Assembly (NCBI GenBank): GCA_028716845.1
Contig: JAQUPF010000011.1
Location: 1-64,000, forward strand
Source of the DNA: a bacterium
GTDB taxonomy: Bacteria; Auribacterota; Tritonobacteria; UBA1439
Reading direction: 5' to 3'
DNA: 64,000 nt
Shown: positions 51,301 through 61,057 of the stretch, in pieces
Numbering within the stretch: position 1 is the stretch's first letter
Layout: each line of letters starts with the position of its first letter
Notes under the pieces: generated by a model
Databases searched by the model: none
Seen by the model: only the letters and a program-made list of their open reading frames with translations
What the model was told of the DNA's origin: nothing
Position numbers and translations under genes: made by a program

Positions 51301-53520
51301 TTATAGCATCGAGACCGGATCCGCATCCACCGCAAATTGGACGTCCCCCCCCGGCCGCAGCCGTCCGAGCACCGCGCCGACGGCCGCGGTCATGGGCGGG
51401 ACGGCCTCCCCCTTCAGGACGATCTGCCACCGGTAGCGCCCCCGCACCTTTTGGACGGGGGACGGCGCGGGGCCCAGCACATCGACGGCCGGGGGGAGCG
51501 CGCCGGCGAACTCGCGGGCGCAGTGCCGCGCGATCCACTTCACCGCCTCGCCGTTCCTCCCCTTCACGGTCACGAGGACGAGCCGCTTCAGCGGCGGGTA
51601 GCCGAGCTCCTCCCTGAAACCGATCTCCCTGCGGTAGAACAGCTCGTCGTCGCCGTCCCGCGCGGCGAGGATCGCCGGGTGCCCCGGGGCGTACGTCTGG
51701 ATGATCACCTCCCCCGCCCGCTCGCCGCGTCCCGCCCGTCCCGCCACCTGCGTGAGGATCTGGAAGGTGTACTCCGAGGCGCGGAAGTCCGGCAGGTGGA
51801 GCGCCGTGTCGGCGCAGATGACGCCCACGAGCGTGACGTTGGGGAAGTGGAGCCCCTTCGCGATCATCTGCGTGCCGAGGAGGATCTGGATCTCCCCCCG
51901 GCCGAAGGCGCCGAGCGTCTCGGCGTGCGCGTGCCTCCCGGTCATGGCGTCGGTGTCCATCCGCCCGACCCTGCGCTCGGGGAACAGCCGCGAGACCATG
52001 GCCTCCAGCTTCTGGGTGCCGAGGCCGGGGAAGCGGAGGTTCGGGGAGCCGCAGGACGGGCACCGGGCGGGGGCGCCGCGCGAGAAGCCGCAGAGATGGC
52101 AGATGAGCGTCTCCCCCGCGCCGTGGGAGGTGAGCGAGACGCTGCAGTGGGGGCATTTCTCCACCCACCCGCACCGGCGGCAGAGCATGAGCGGCGAGAA
52201 GCCGCGCCTGTTGAGGAAGAGGATGACCTGCTCGCCGCGGCCGAGCCGTTCCTCCATCGCCCCGAGGAGCCGCCGCGAGAAGAAGGTCGTCCGGCCGGTC
52301 CGCCGGCCCTCCTCCTGCATGTCCACGATGGCGACGCGCGGCATCGGGCGGTCGTCGATCCGCCGGGGGAGGCGGAAGAGCGCGTACCTCCCGGCGGCGG
52401 CGTTCCAGTACGATTCGACCGACGGCGTCGCCGATCCGAGGAGGACCGCCGCTCCCTCGAGGGAGCCCCGCGTGATCGCCGCGTCGCGGGCGTGGTAGCG
52501 CGGCGCGTCCTCCTGCTTGTAGGACCGCTCGTGCTCCTCGTCCACGACGATGAGGCCGAGGTCGGGGATGGGGGCGAAGACGGCGGACCGCGCCCCCACC
52601 GCGATCCGCGCCTCCCGCGCGCGCATCCGCTCCCACTCGACGAAGCGCTCGCCGGCCGAGAGGCGGCTGTGGAGCACCGCGACGCCGCGGCCGAAGCGCT
52701 CCCTGAACCTGCCGACCGTCTGCGGGGTGAGGGATATCTCCGGCACGAGGACGATCGCCCCCCTCCCCGCCGCGAGCGCGGCGGCGATCGCCTGGAGGTA
52801 CACCTCGGTCTTCCCGCTCCCCGTGACGCCGTGGAGGAGCGTCACGGAGAATCGCCCCGCCCGCACCTCCTCGCGCAGCCGGGCGAGCGCGCGCTCCTGC
52901 TCCGGGGTGGTCGGCAGGTGCGGGGCGGCGGCGGGCGGCGGGGCCCCCTCCCACGGATCGCGCCAGACCCGCGCCCGGCGGAGCTCGACGGCTCCCTTTC
53001 GCTCGAGGGATCGGAGCGCGGCATGCGCCGCGCCGGCGCGACGGAGGAGGACGCTCGCCTCGGCCGGCCCCTCCCCCTCGAGGAGGCGGTCGAGGATCCG
53101 TGCCTGCGCCGGGGCCCGCGCGCGGAGACCGTCGGGCGGGCCGAGGCCGTCGAGCCGATCGCGGCGGAGGCGGACGAAGAGCGGCATCTTCGCGCCCGCC
53201 CCCCGCCGGATGCCCGCCGGGAGGATGGCGGCGATCGCCGTCGGGAGGGGACAGCCGTAGTAGGAGGCCATCCAGCCGGCGAGGGAGAGGAGCCGCTCGC
53301 CGATGATCGGCGTCTCGTCCCGGACGGAGGCGATCGGCCGCGCGCCGGCGCGGGGCTCGCCCTCCCCGACCGCCACCACGTACCCGACCATGCGCCGCGA
53401 ACGGAACGGGACGACGACGCGGACGCCCGGCCGCACCGCGCCGGCGAGGGGCTCGGGGATGCGGTAATCGAACGCCCGGTCGACGTTGATGTCGAGGACG
53501 ACGGTCGCGTATCCTGCCAC
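51301..53520 (-). CDS. priA: Primosomal replication restart helicase PriA
   Basis: 739 residues from GTG at 53520. PriA binds stalled forks and loads the replicative helicase. N-terminal DNA-binding domain (about 1-105), winged-helix region, then helicase lobes with Walker A GVTGSGKTE (231-239) and DEEH (327-330). Eight zinc-ligand Cys between lobes lie at 447, 450, 456, 459, 474, 477, 487 and 490. Helicase motif IV-VI region GTQMIAKG and QVAGRAGRG present. Its stop is 43 bp from the sdhC start. Confidence 0.96.
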   Translation of the reverse strand: MAGYATVVLDINVDRAFDYRIPEPLAGAVRPGVRVVVPFRSRRMVGYVVAVGEGEPRAGARPIASVRDETPIIGERLLSLAGWMASYYGCPLPTAIAAILPAGIRRGAGAKMPLFVRLRRDRLDGLGPPDGLRARAPAQARILDRLLEGEGPAEASVLLRRAGAAHAALRSLERKGAVELRRARVWRDPWEGAPPPAAAPHLPTTPEQERALARLREEVRAGRFSVTLLHGVTGSGKTEVYLQAIAAALAAGRGAIVLVPEISLTPQTVGRFRERFGRGVAVLHSRLSAGERFVEWERMRAREARIAVGARSAVFAPIPDLGLIVVDEEHERSYKQEDAPRYHARDAAITRGSLEGAAVLLGSATPSVESYWNAAAGRYALFRLPRRIDDRPMPRVAIVDMQEEGRRTGRTTFFSRRLLGAMEERLGRGEQVILFLNRRGFSPLMLCRRCGWVEKCPHCSVSLTSHGAGETLICHLCGFSRGAPARCPSCGSPNLRFPGLGTQKLEAMVSRLFPERRVGRMDTDAMTGRHAHAETLGAFGRGEIQILLGTQMIAKGLHFPNVTLVGVICADTALHLPDFRASEYTFQILTQVAGRAGRGERAGEVIIQTYAPGHPAILAARDGDDELFYRREIGFREELGYPPLKRLVLVTVKGRNGEAVKWIARHCAREFAGALPPAVDVLGPAPSPVQKVRGRYRWQIVLKGEAVPPMTAAVGAVLGRLRPGGDVQFAVDADPVSML

Positions 53521-53603
53521 GGCGGGAACCCCCGGCAGGATGGTAGCACGAAGAGCGTCGCGAAGTCACGCCGCGCGGCGCCGCATTATCATGAACCGAT
53601 TCA

Positions 53604-53697
53604 CCACGGACGGGCACGGATTCTTACGGATCCTCGCGGATACTTCAAAGAATCCGTGCATATCCGTCAATGATCCGCGTGAATCCGCGGTCGATTG
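53604..53697. repeat. Decamer repeat array downstream of the uracil-DNA glycosylase gene
   Basis: Units atccgtgcat, atccgtcaatg, atccgcgtga, atccgcggtc end with CGATTGGTGCTTCTTACC, about 45 bp beyond the stop at 53742. Same orientation relative to the upstream gene as the array after clpB. Confidence 0.75.
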
Positions 53698-53741
53698 GTG
53701 CTTCTTACCGGCGGCAGAGGAGTTCCCTGCGGCGGCGGGCG

Positions 53742-54431
53742 TCAGGCCGCCCCGTCCAGGAAGGCCCGCACCTTCTTCAGGTCCTCCCACGCCCTCCGCT
53801 TCTCGTCGGGGTTCCGGAGGAGGTAGGCGGGATGGAACGTCGGGATGATCTTGATGCCGCGGTAGTCGTGGAACCGCCCCCGGAGGGCGCCGATGGGCCG
53901 CGTCGTCTGAAGGAGCGTCTGCGCGGCGTGGCGTCCGAGGGCGAGGATGAGGCGTGGCCTGAGGTGCCCGAGCTGGCCGAGGAGGTACGGCTCGCAGTGC
54001 CCGACCTCCTCGGGCCGCGGATCCCTGTTCCCCGGGGGCCTGCACTTCAGGATGTTCGTGATGTACACCGCGTCGCGGTCGAGGCCGATCGCGGCGAGCA
54101 TCTTCGTGAGGAGCGCCCCCGCCCTGCCGACGAACGGCACCCCCTGCCTGTCCTCCTCCGCGCCCGGGGCCTCCCCCACGAGGACGAGCGCCGCGGGGAC
54201 CGCTCCCGCCCCGAACACCGTCTTCGACCTCGTCTCCCAGAGGGCGCACTTCCTGCATCGGGAGACGGCGCGGGCGAGCTCCTCCATCGAGGGGATGTCA
54301 CGCCGCCGGGCGTCCGCGGCGAGGGCCGCCGCGCGGCGGGGGATGCGGCCCGCCCCGTCCGCCGCGAGCCGCTCGAGGCAGCCGCGGGTGAGGCGCAGGA
54401 TCTCCCTGAAATCGTCGAGCGGACCGTTCAT
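53742..54431 (-). CDS. Family 4 uracil-DNA glycosylase (iron-sulfur type)
   Basis: 229 residues. It removes uracil from DNA during base excision repair. Cys59, Cys62, Cys130 and Cys146 match the [4Fe-4S] ligands of type 4 enzymes. The active-site motif is GEAPGAEED (86-94), and the second motif with His200 is FHPAYLLRN. ILKCRPPGNRDP is also diagnostic. Followed by a decamer repeat array. Confidence 0.93.
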   Translation of the reverse strand: MNGPLDDFREILRLTRGCLERLAADGAGRIPRRAAALAADARRRDIPSMEELARAVSRCRKCALWETRSKTVFGAGAVPAALVLVGEAPGAEEDRQGVPFVGRAGALLTKMLAAIGLDRDAVYITNILKCRPPGNRDPRPEEVGHCEPYLLGQLGHLRPRLILALGRHAAQTLLQTTRPIGALRGRFHDYRGIKIIPTFHPAYLLRNPDEKRRAWEDLKKVRAFLDGAA

Positions 54432-54452
54432 TCGTGCGCAGGAACCGGCCGG

Positions 54453-55556
54453 CTACCGCATCGAGGCGGCGATGACCGCCCCCGCGACCTCCTCCACCTG
54501 CGGGCGGGCGAGCAGCGGATGGATGGGGAGGGCGAGCGTCTCGGCGGCCGCCCGCTCCGACTCCGGCAGCTCCCCGGCGGCGGGGCCGCAGCCGCGGAAG
54601 CACTCCTGGAGGTGGAGCGGGAGGGGGTAGTAGACGGCGCAGCCGATCCCCGCGGCGGCGAGCGCCTCCATGACCGCGTCGCGGCGCCGCACCCGCACCA
54701 CGTACTGGTTGTAGACGTGCCGCACGTAGGGGAGCTCGATCGGCGGCTCGATCCCGCTCCCCATGAAGAGCTCGCCGTACAGCCGGGCGTTGCCCCGCCG
54801 CCGCTCCGTCCACTCATCGAGGCGGGGCGCCTTCGCGAGGAGGACGGCCGCCTGGATCTCGTCGAGCCTGCTGTTGTAGCCAAGGATCGGATGGAAGTAG
54901 CGGGGACGCGCGCCGTGCTCGCGGAGCATCCGCAGGCGGTCGGCGAGGGCGGCGTCGCGGGTGAAGAGCATCCCGCCGTCGCCCATGCCGCTCAGGTTCT
55001 TTGTGGGGTAGAAGCTCACGCAGCCGATGTCCCCGATCCCCCCGACCCGCCTCCCCTTGTACTCGGCGCCGAGGGACTGGCAGGCGTCCTCGACGATCTT
55101 CACGCCCCAGTCCCGCGAGAGGGCGAGGAGCGGGTCCATCTCTGCGGGCTGGCCGTAGAGGTGGACGGGGATGATCGCCTTCGTCCGGACGGTCAGCCGC
55201 CGCTCGACGGAGTCGGGATCGATGTTGTACGTGCGGGGATCGATGTCCACGAAGACGGGACGGGCGCCGACGAGCACGATGGCGCTCGCCGAAGAGAAGA
55301 AGCTGTAGGCGGTGGTGATGACCTCGTCCCCGGGGCCGACCCCCGCCGCCCGGAGGGCGAGGATGAGGGCGTCGGTGCCTGAGGCGCAGCCGACCGCGTG
55401 CGGAACGTCCACGTAGCCGGCGAGGAGGCCCTCGAGGGCGGCGACCCGCTCGCCCAGGACGTACCTCCCGCTCCGGGCGACATCGAGCATCGCCCGCTCG
55501 ATATCCTCCTGGAGCTCCCTGTGCTGCCCCGCGATGTCGAGAAACGGCACGGCCAT
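54453..55556 (-). CDS. DegT/DnrJ/EryC1/StrS-type sugar aminotransferase
   Basis: 367 residues from ATG at 55556 (AGGAG 10 nt upstream; GTG at 55565 is too close to that site). PLP-dependent transamination of nucleotide-keto-sugars. Schiff-base Lys186 lies in SFYPTKNLSG; substrate/cofactor motifs GCASGTDALILAL and VEDACQSLGAEYKG are present. Probably makes an amino sugar for the surface polysaccharide together with the epimerase and UDP-sugar dehydrogenase genes upstream. Confidence 0.92.
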   Translation of the reverse strand: MAVPFLDIAGQHRELQEDIERAMLDVARSGRYVLGERVAALEGLLAGYVDVPHAVGCASGTDALILALRAAGVGPGDEVITTAYSFFSSASAIVLVGARPVFVDIDPRTYNIDPDSVERRLTVRTKAIIPVHLYGQPAEMDPLLALSRDWGVKIVEDACQSLGAEYKGRRVGGIGDIGCVSFYPTKNLSGMGDGGMLFTRDAALADRLRMLREHGARPRYFHPILGYNSRLDEIQAAVLLAKAPRLDEWTERRRGNARLYGELFMGSGIEPPIELPYVRHVYNQYVVRVRRRDAVMEALAAAGIGCAVYYPLPLHLQECFRGCGPAAGELPESERAAAETLALPIHPLLARPQVEEVAGAVIAASMR

Positions 55557-55596
55557 CTGTCTCACGCTCCTCCCGCGCGCCGCCCGCCCGGGCCGG

Positions 55597-56532
55597 TCAC
55601 GAGCGGTGGGCCCCGGCGGTGAGCCGGAGGCCCTCCCGAAGGCCGACCGACGGCGCGTAGCCGAGCACCTCCCCCGCCCTCCTGATGTCGGCGACGGAAT
55701 GCCGGACGTCCCCCGCCCGGGGCGCGCCCCGGCGCGCGGGGACGGACACGCCGAGGACCTCCTGGACCAGCCGCAGGAGCTCGTTGATCGTCGTCGATTC
55801 GCCGCAGGCGATGTTCAGGACCTCGCCGCCGCGGAGCGGGGCCTCGCAGGCGAGCAGGTTCGCCGCGGCGACATTCCGGACGAAGGTGAAGTCCCTGCTC
55901 TGCTCGCCGTCGCCGTCGATGACGATCCCGCCGCCGCCGAGCGAGCCGGCGATGAATTTCGGGATGACCGCGGCGTACGGCGAGGACGGGTCCTGGCGGG
56001 GACCGAAGACGTTGAAATATCGGAGCGAGACGCAGCAGAGGCCGAAGACCGCGCTGAAGGCGGCGCAGTAGTGCTCGCCGGCGATCTTGCTCGCCGCGTA
56101 CGGGGAGCGCGGCATCGGCCGCATCCCCTCCTCCTTCGGGAGGACCGGCGCGTCCCCGTAGACGGACGACGACGAGGCGAAGACGAACCGCTCCGCCCCG
56201 GCGTCGCGCGCCGCGAGGAGCGCGTTGAGGGTCCCGCCGACGTTGACCTCGTGGCAGGCGACCGGGTCCTCGACCGAGCGGACGACCGACGGGAGGGCCG
56301 CCTGGTGGAGGAGGAAGGCGCAACCGGCCGCGGCGCGCACGATCGCGGCGCGATCCCTGACGTCGCCCTCGATGACCTCGAGCGGCCCGGCGAGCCCCGC
56401 GAGGTTCTCCCGCCGGCCGGTGGAGAAGTTGTCGAACACCCGGACGCGCCCGCCCCTCGAGAGGAGGAGCTCGACGATGTGCGAGCCGATGAAGCCCGCG
56501 CCCCCGGTCACGAGGTGGATCCGGCCAGCCAT
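55597..56532 (-). CDS. NAD-dependent nucleotide-sugar epimerase (WbpP-like)
   Basis: 311 residues from ATG at 56532; longer frames run through the dehydrogenase gene in another frame. Extended SDR: GGAGFIGSH at 10-18, catalytic YAASK at 145-149 and SSSSVYG near 120-126. Pattern (YFNVFGPRQDPSSPYAAVIP) is typical of UDP-GlcNAc(A)/UDP-Gal 4-epimerases. It starts 8 bp after the stop of the dehydrogenase gene. Confidence 0.9.
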   Translation of the reverse strand: MAGRIHLVTGGAGFIGSHIVELLLSRGGRVRVFDNFSTGRRENLAGLAGPLEVIEGDVRDRAAIVRAAAGCAFLLHQAALPSVVRSVEDPVACHEVNVGGTLNALLAARDAGAERFVFASSSSVYGDAPVLPKEEGMRPMPRSPYAASKIAGEHYCAAFSAVFGLCCVSLRYFNVFGPRQDPSSPYAAVIPKFIAGSLGGGGIVIDGDGEQSRDFTFVRNVAAANLLACEAPLRGGEVLNIACGESTTINELLRLVQEVLGVSVPARRGAPRAGDVRHSVADIRRAGEVLGYAPSVGLREGLRLTAGAHRS

Positions 56533-56540
56533 CCCCCGCC

Positions 56541-57833
56541 CTACCTCCCGATGCTCTTGTAGATGAACCCCTTCTCCTCCATGACGTCGGGATCGAAGAT
56601 GTTCCTCCCGTCGATGACGATCGGGTGGGCCATCAGGCGGCGGATCCGGTCGAGGTTGAGATCCCGGAACTCGTCCCACTCGGTGACGATGAGGAGGGCG
56701 TCGGCGCCCTTCGCCGCGTCGTAGGGGTTCGCGCAGTACCGGACCCCCGTGAGGAGCCGCCGGGCGTTCTGCATCGCCTGCGGATCGTAGGCCCTGATGG
56801 AGGCGCCCTCGTGCTGGAGCGCGGCGATGATGTCGGTCGCGGGGGCGCTCCGCATGTCGTCGGTGTTCGGCTTGAAGGCGAGGCCGAGGACGCCGATCAC
56901 CTTGTCCTTCACGATCCAGAGCGTCTCCTCGACCTTCTTGACGAACCGGGCGCGCTGCTCCCGGTTGATCTTCTCGACGACCCGCAGGAGCTCGAAGTCG
57001 TAGCCGAGCTCCTCGGTGATCTTGATGAAGGCCGCGACGTCCTTCGGGAAGCAGGAGCCGCCGTAGCCGATCCCGGCGTTCAGGAAGGAGCGCCCGATCC
57101 GGCGGTCGAGCCCCACCCCCTCGACGACCTCGAGGATGTTCGCCCCGGCCAGCTCGCAGATGTGGGCGAGGGCGTTGGCGAACGATATCTTGAGCGCGAG
57201 GAAGGAGTTCGAGGCGTGCTTGATGATCTCGGCCGACTTGATGTCGGTCACGATCACCGGTGCCCGGAGCGGGGCGTACAGCTCCTTGAGGATCTTCGCC
57301 GCCCGCTTCGACGAGACGCCGATGGCGATCCGGTCGGGCTTCATCGTGTCCTCGACCGCCGTCCCCTCCCGGAGGAACTCGGGGTTCGAGGCGACGTCGA
57401 AATCCACGTGCTTCCGGTTGTAGCGCTTGATCGTCTCGGCGACCTTCTCCCCGGTCTTCACCGGCACGGTGCTCTTGTCCACGATGAGGCGGTAGCCGTC
57501 CATCGCCTCGGCGACGGCGCGGGCGACGATCGCCACCGCGCTCAGGTCCGCGGTCCCGTCCGCCTTCGGCGGGGTGCTCACGGCGATGAAGACGATCTCC
57601 GACTTCCGGACGCCCTCGGCGATGCTCGTGGTGAACCGCAGCCGCCCCGCCGCCGCGTTCCGGCGGATGATCTCGTCGAGCCCCGGCTCGTAGATCGGCA
57701 CCTTGCCCCGCTTGAGCATCCGGATCTTCTCGGCGTTGCTGTCCACGCAGATGACCTTGTTCTTCATGTCGGCGAGGCAGGCCCCGGTGACGAGGCCGAC
57801 GTAGCCCGTGCCGATGATGCACACCTTCTTCAT
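56541..57833 (-). CDS. UDP-glucose/UDP-sugar 6-dehydrogenase
   Basis: 430 residues from ATG at 57833, with GGAGG 5 nt upstream (an upstream in-frame ATG at 57845 is part of that site). NAD-dependent two-step oxidation of a UDP-sugar (glucose, GlcNAc or related) to the uronic acid. Rossmann GTGYVG (8-13), catalytic Lys205 in EIIKHASN and catalytic Cys261 in GYGGSCFPKD. Together with the epimerase and aminotransferase genes it makes sugar nucleotides. Exact substrate unknown. Confidence 0.94.
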   Translation of the reverse strand: MKKVCIIGTGYVGLVTGACLADMKNKVICVDSNAEKIRMLKRGKVPIYEPGLDEIIRRNAAAGRLRFTTSIAEGVRKSEIVFIAVSTPPKADGTADLSAVAIVARAVAEAMDGYRLIVDKSTVPVKTGEKVAETIKRYNRKHVDFDVASNPEFLREGTAVEDTMKPDRIAIGVSSKRAAKILKELYAPLRAPVIVTDIKSAEIIKHASNSFLALKISFANALAHICELAGANILEVVEGVGLDRRIGRSFLNAGIGYGGSCFPKDVAAFIKITEELGYDFELLRVVEKINREQRARFVKKVEETLWIVKDKVIGVLGLAFKPNTDDMRSAPATDIIAALQHEGASIRAYDPQAMQNARRLLTGVRYCANPYDAAKGADALLIVTEWDEFRDLNLDRIRRLMAHPIVIDGRNIFDPDVMEEKGFIYKSIGR

Positions 57834-57946
57834 CTCATCCTCCATCTGTTGCGGTTCCGCCGCGATCCCGACGCGCCCCTCTCCCCTCCGCGCGGACGAC
57901 CCGCGCCGCGACGGCCGCGACTGCTCGGGGATGGGGGCGGGGCGTG

Positions 57947-60502
57947 CTAGAAGCGGACCTCGAGGGGAACGTCCGGGTAGGCGTCGAGGTAGAAGAGCAC
58001 GAAGAAGCCGACGCTCGACTTCCTCCTCCCCCTGTAGCGCACGGTGAACGCCGCCTCCCACTCGTGGAGGTCCCTGAAGAGCGTCCACTCTCCTTCTTCG
58101 AAGGTCCCGTCGGATGCCTCGAAACGCAGGTACTGGCGCGCCGCCCAGTCGTCGTTGAGCTGGACGTTGAACTCGGTCGTCCAGAGGTTGCTGTCGTCGA
58201 CGAGGTAGCGCTGCCCGAGCGCCAGGCTCACGATGTCGTTCCGGTAGACGTAGAAGTCGGTGTTCCACTCGTCGAGGCGGTTCTTGTACATGTTGTAGTA
58301 GACCTCGAAGTCGAGCTTCGCCCAGTCGATCGGGCGGAACTCGGCGTCGATGAAGACGTCGTTGAACAGCTTGTCGAAGCCGTCCCGCACCTCGGCCGAG
58401 GAGTAGTGCTCGTCCGCGAAGGCGCGCGAGTTGAAGCCTCGGTACCGGCCGTTGTTCGTCACCATGTCGAGGTAGATCTTGATGTCGAACAGGTCGACGT
58501 CCTCCCCCTCGCCGCGCTTCGTCTGGAGGGCGTTCCTGAGGAGGAGGGTGAACATGCTCAGCTCGTTGAAGAAGTCGTACTGGTCGAAGGCGTAGACCTG
58601 CCGCGGGTACTCGCGCGTCGGATCGGAGAAGTACTGGTAGGTGAGTGAGGGCTCGAAGAGGTGCCGCAGCCGGTTGATCTTGAGGCGGTGGTTGTAGTAG
58701 TCCCAGACGCGCCAGACCTTCGTGTCGGCCTGCATGCCGAGGGTGAAGAGGCCGCGCCAGACGTTCCGGTCCTCGGGTGAGCGCACCTCGGAGAGGAGCT
58801 CCTGGTCGAGGACGCCGTCGCCGTCGGTGTCGACGAGCACGCCGGTCCCCTCGAACGTCGACGGGCCGGAGGGCGCCTTCGAGTAGAACGTCTGCCGGAT
58901 CCCCCCCCACGGCTTGATGTTGAGGAACTTCATGTACTTCTTCGGGTACGAGATCTCGTGGTAGGTGTCGGCGCGGACGCTCTTGATCGGGTCGGGGATC
59001 GGCGGCTCGGGCATCCCCGCCTCGGCCTGGTCGGCGGTGAGCGGGTCGTCCGAGAAGCGGTAGTCGAAGTTCGTCGCCGATGTGCGGCTCTCGTAGAAGA
59101 AGGGGGTGTCGCCGATCCGCTGGTTCACCGCGTCGATGGTGAACTCCGGGAGGCGCTGCACCACCGTGTAGAACTTGTTGAAGCGCGGCGAGACGAAGAG
59201 CGACAGCTGGTACTTCTCGGCGGCCTTCGTGATGTCGATGTAGTTCTCCCGCTGGATCTGGTCCTCGTACTCGTCGCGGAAGAACTCGTCGATGAAATCC
59301 TCGTCGCTCTGCTTGTTGAAGCGCACCGTCATCCGCGTGTCCTCGGAGAACTCCTGGATATGCTCGAAGGTGATCCGGTAGCGGTCCTTGAGGTCGAGGT
59401 CCGAGTTGAGGGTGTAGTCCGGATCCTCGTCGCGGGCGAAGTAGAAGACGGTCTGGCCGTCCGCCTGCGCGCTCGGCAGGTGGTGGCTGACGGTCACCCC
59501 GCTGCCGAGGCCGCGCTTGCTCCGGAAGTCGAGGTGGGGCGTGACGCGGATGTTCTTCGTCTTGTAGACGTCGAAGGCGGTGAGGAGGAAGAAGCCCCAG
59601 TCGCTCGTGAAGCCGGGCACCATGTTGTAGGGCGACTCGTCATCGACGAGGGAGTATTTCGCGTACGGCGACCAGAAGACAGGGGTCTCGTAGGCGTTGA
59701 AGACGACGTTGTGCGCCACGATGCTGTCACCGGGGTAGATGTAGATCGTTTTCGCGCGGAGGCTCGTGTGCGGCTTCGGGTAGTCGCAGGTGGTGACGTA
59801 GCCGTTCTCCACCTGGTACTCGCCGGCGGAGATACGCCGGACGGTCTTGCCGTAGCCGTACCAGGGCTGGACGTAGGCGTGGCAGTCGGTGATGTTCCCG
59901 GTCCCGTCGACGAAGTTGTAGCGGACGTTCTTCCCCGTGAGGAACTCCCCCTCCTGGAAGAGGCTCACGTTCCCCTCGGCGTACGCGTCCCCCGTGTCCA
60001 TGTAGACGGTGATCTTGTCCGCCGTGAGCTTCGCGTCGCGGTACCGCACGACGGCGTTACCGGTCCCGGTGACGATGTTCCGGTCCCGGTCGAACTCCAC
60101 GCTGTCCGCGTCGGCGACGATCGGGATCCCCTCCTCCCGCTCCCCCTCCGCCGTGGCGCGGCGGGGGAGCCGGTCGACGATGGTGACCCCCTCGGCCGAC
60201 TCCCGCGCCTCGCGATCGAGCTCCTCCTCCTCGACCCGCGCGGAGAACGGCGGCTCCTCCTCGGCCCACGCATCGCCCGCGAGCCCCCAGCCCGCCGAGG
60301 CGCCCGCCCGCGGGGATTCCTCGCCGTCATCCTCCCCGCCGGCGCCGTGGAAATCACGCGCGATCTCGGCCGCCTCGCGGAGCGACTCCTCCTCCCGCGC
60401 GATCTCGGCCGCGCGGTCGCGGACGTCCGGGCGCTCCTCGGCGAGGAGGAGCGTCCCGCCGAGGAACAGGAAGCAGACGACCGCCCTCACCGCCCGTGCC
60501 AT
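57947..60502 (-). CDS. lptD: LPS-assembly outer-membrane protein LptD
   Basis: 851 residues from ATG at 60502 (GGGAGGGGGA upstream; the frame above is intergenic repeat). Signal peptide ~1-24, an acidic low-complexity region to ~110, an LptA/OstA-like jellyroll (~130-250; VVRYRDAKLTADKITVY), then a large beta-barrel ending VPLEVRF with a terminal Phe. Family motifs: YVTTCDYPKPHTSLRA with its conserved Cys and TPVFWSPYAKY. It inserts lipopolysaccharide into the outer leaflet, so the organism should have an LPS-bearing outer membrane. The distance from lptA/B genes, not in this window, is normal. Confidence 0.9.
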   Translation of the reverse strand: MARAVRAVVCFLFLGGTLLLAEERPDVRDRAAEIAREEESLREAAEIARDFHGAGGEDDGEESPRAGASAGWGLAGDAWAEEEPPFSARVEEEELDREARESAEGVTIVDRLPRRATAEGEREEGIPIVADADSVEFDRDRNIVTGTGNAVVRYRDAKLTADKITVYMDTGDAYAEGNVSLFQEGEFLTGKNVRYNFVDGTGNITDCHAYVQPWYGYGKTVRRISAGEYQVENGYVTTCDYPKPHTSLRAKTIYIYPGDSIVAHNVVFNAYETPVFWSPYAKYSLVDDESPYNMVPGFTSDWGFFLLTAFDVYKTKNIRVTPHLDFRSKRGLGSGVTVSHHLPSAQADGQTVFYFARDEDPDYTLNSDLDLKDRYRITFEHIQEFSEDTRMTVRFNKQSDEDFIDEFFRDEYEDQIQRENYIDITKAAEKYQLSLFVSPRFNKFYTVVQRLPEFTIDAVNQRIGDTPFFYESRTSATNFDYRFSDDPLTADQAEAGMPEPPIPDPIKSVRADTYHEISYPKKYMKFLNIKPWGGIRQTFYSKAPSGPSTFEGTGVLVDTDGDGVLDQELLSEVRSPEDRNVWRGLFTLGMQADTKVWRVWDYYNHRLKINRLRHLFEPSLTYQYFSDPTREYPRQVYAFDQYDFFNELSMFTLLLRNALQTKRGEGEDVDLFDIKIYLDMVTNNGRYRGFNSRAFADEHYSSAEVRDGFDKLFNDVFIDAEFRPIDWAKLDFEVYYNMYKNRLDEWNTDFYVYRNDIVSLALGQRYLVDDSNLWTTEFNVQLNDDWAARQYLRFEASDGTFEEGEWTLFRDLHEWEAAFTVRYRGRRKSSVGFFVLFYLDAYPDVPLEVRF

Positions 60503-61057
60503 TCCCCCTCCCGATTGTGAAGGCATGCGATCACGAATGCCCCGGCCACCGCCTCCCGGAGCGGCGCACATCATACCACAGCCCTTTTCGGGCGGCCAAA
60601 TATTTTTTCGGGGGCCAAGGCGGCCGCCATAAGCACCAACCCACCACGGATTGCCACGGAGCACCACGGATTTCCACTGATACTCTGCGAGCAGATCCGT
60701 GAATATCCGTACGTATCCGTGAAGATCCGCGGCTCGTGGTTCATAAGGAACCGATCCGCCGCGGATTGACGCGGATTACCACGGATCCCCACAAACGGGA
60801 AATGCGTCCTTCCGCCACAGAGATCACAGAGAACCCGGATACTCAATCCCTGTCAATCCACGCTCACCTCCGTGAAGCTTCGACCTGGCAGTCGCCTCCT
60901 CCATGCCCTTCCGTCTTTCGACTCCCGGCTTTGAGCTGCGGTTTGCCTCTGTGTTCTCTGCGACCTCCGTGGCCGAAGATGCAATCCGTTTGAATCCGTC
61001 AATGATCCGTGCGGATCCGCGGTGGATTGGCGCCTCGTATCGGCCGGGCCGGCATCC
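60503..61057. other. Gene-free region with mixed repeats
   Basis: 555 bp. 60640-60800: decamer units in both orientations, with ACCCACCACGGATTGCC on the left and atccgtgaat/atccgtacgt/atccgtgaag/atccgcggct then CGTGGTTC on the right, followed by CCGCGGATTGACGCGGATT. 60810-60985: CACAGAGATCACAGAGAACC and CTCTGTGTTCTCTGCGACC, another dispersed-repeat type. 60985-61032: decamers ending GGTGGATTGGC about 27 bp beyond the ROK stop. No promoter could be called for lptD with confidence. Confidence 0.65.

Noticed and set aside
57834-58910. N-terminal extension of the UDP-sugar dehydrogenase gene
   Set aside because: It runs through lptD in a different frame; GGAGG and ATG at 57833 begin the canonical Rossmann motif.
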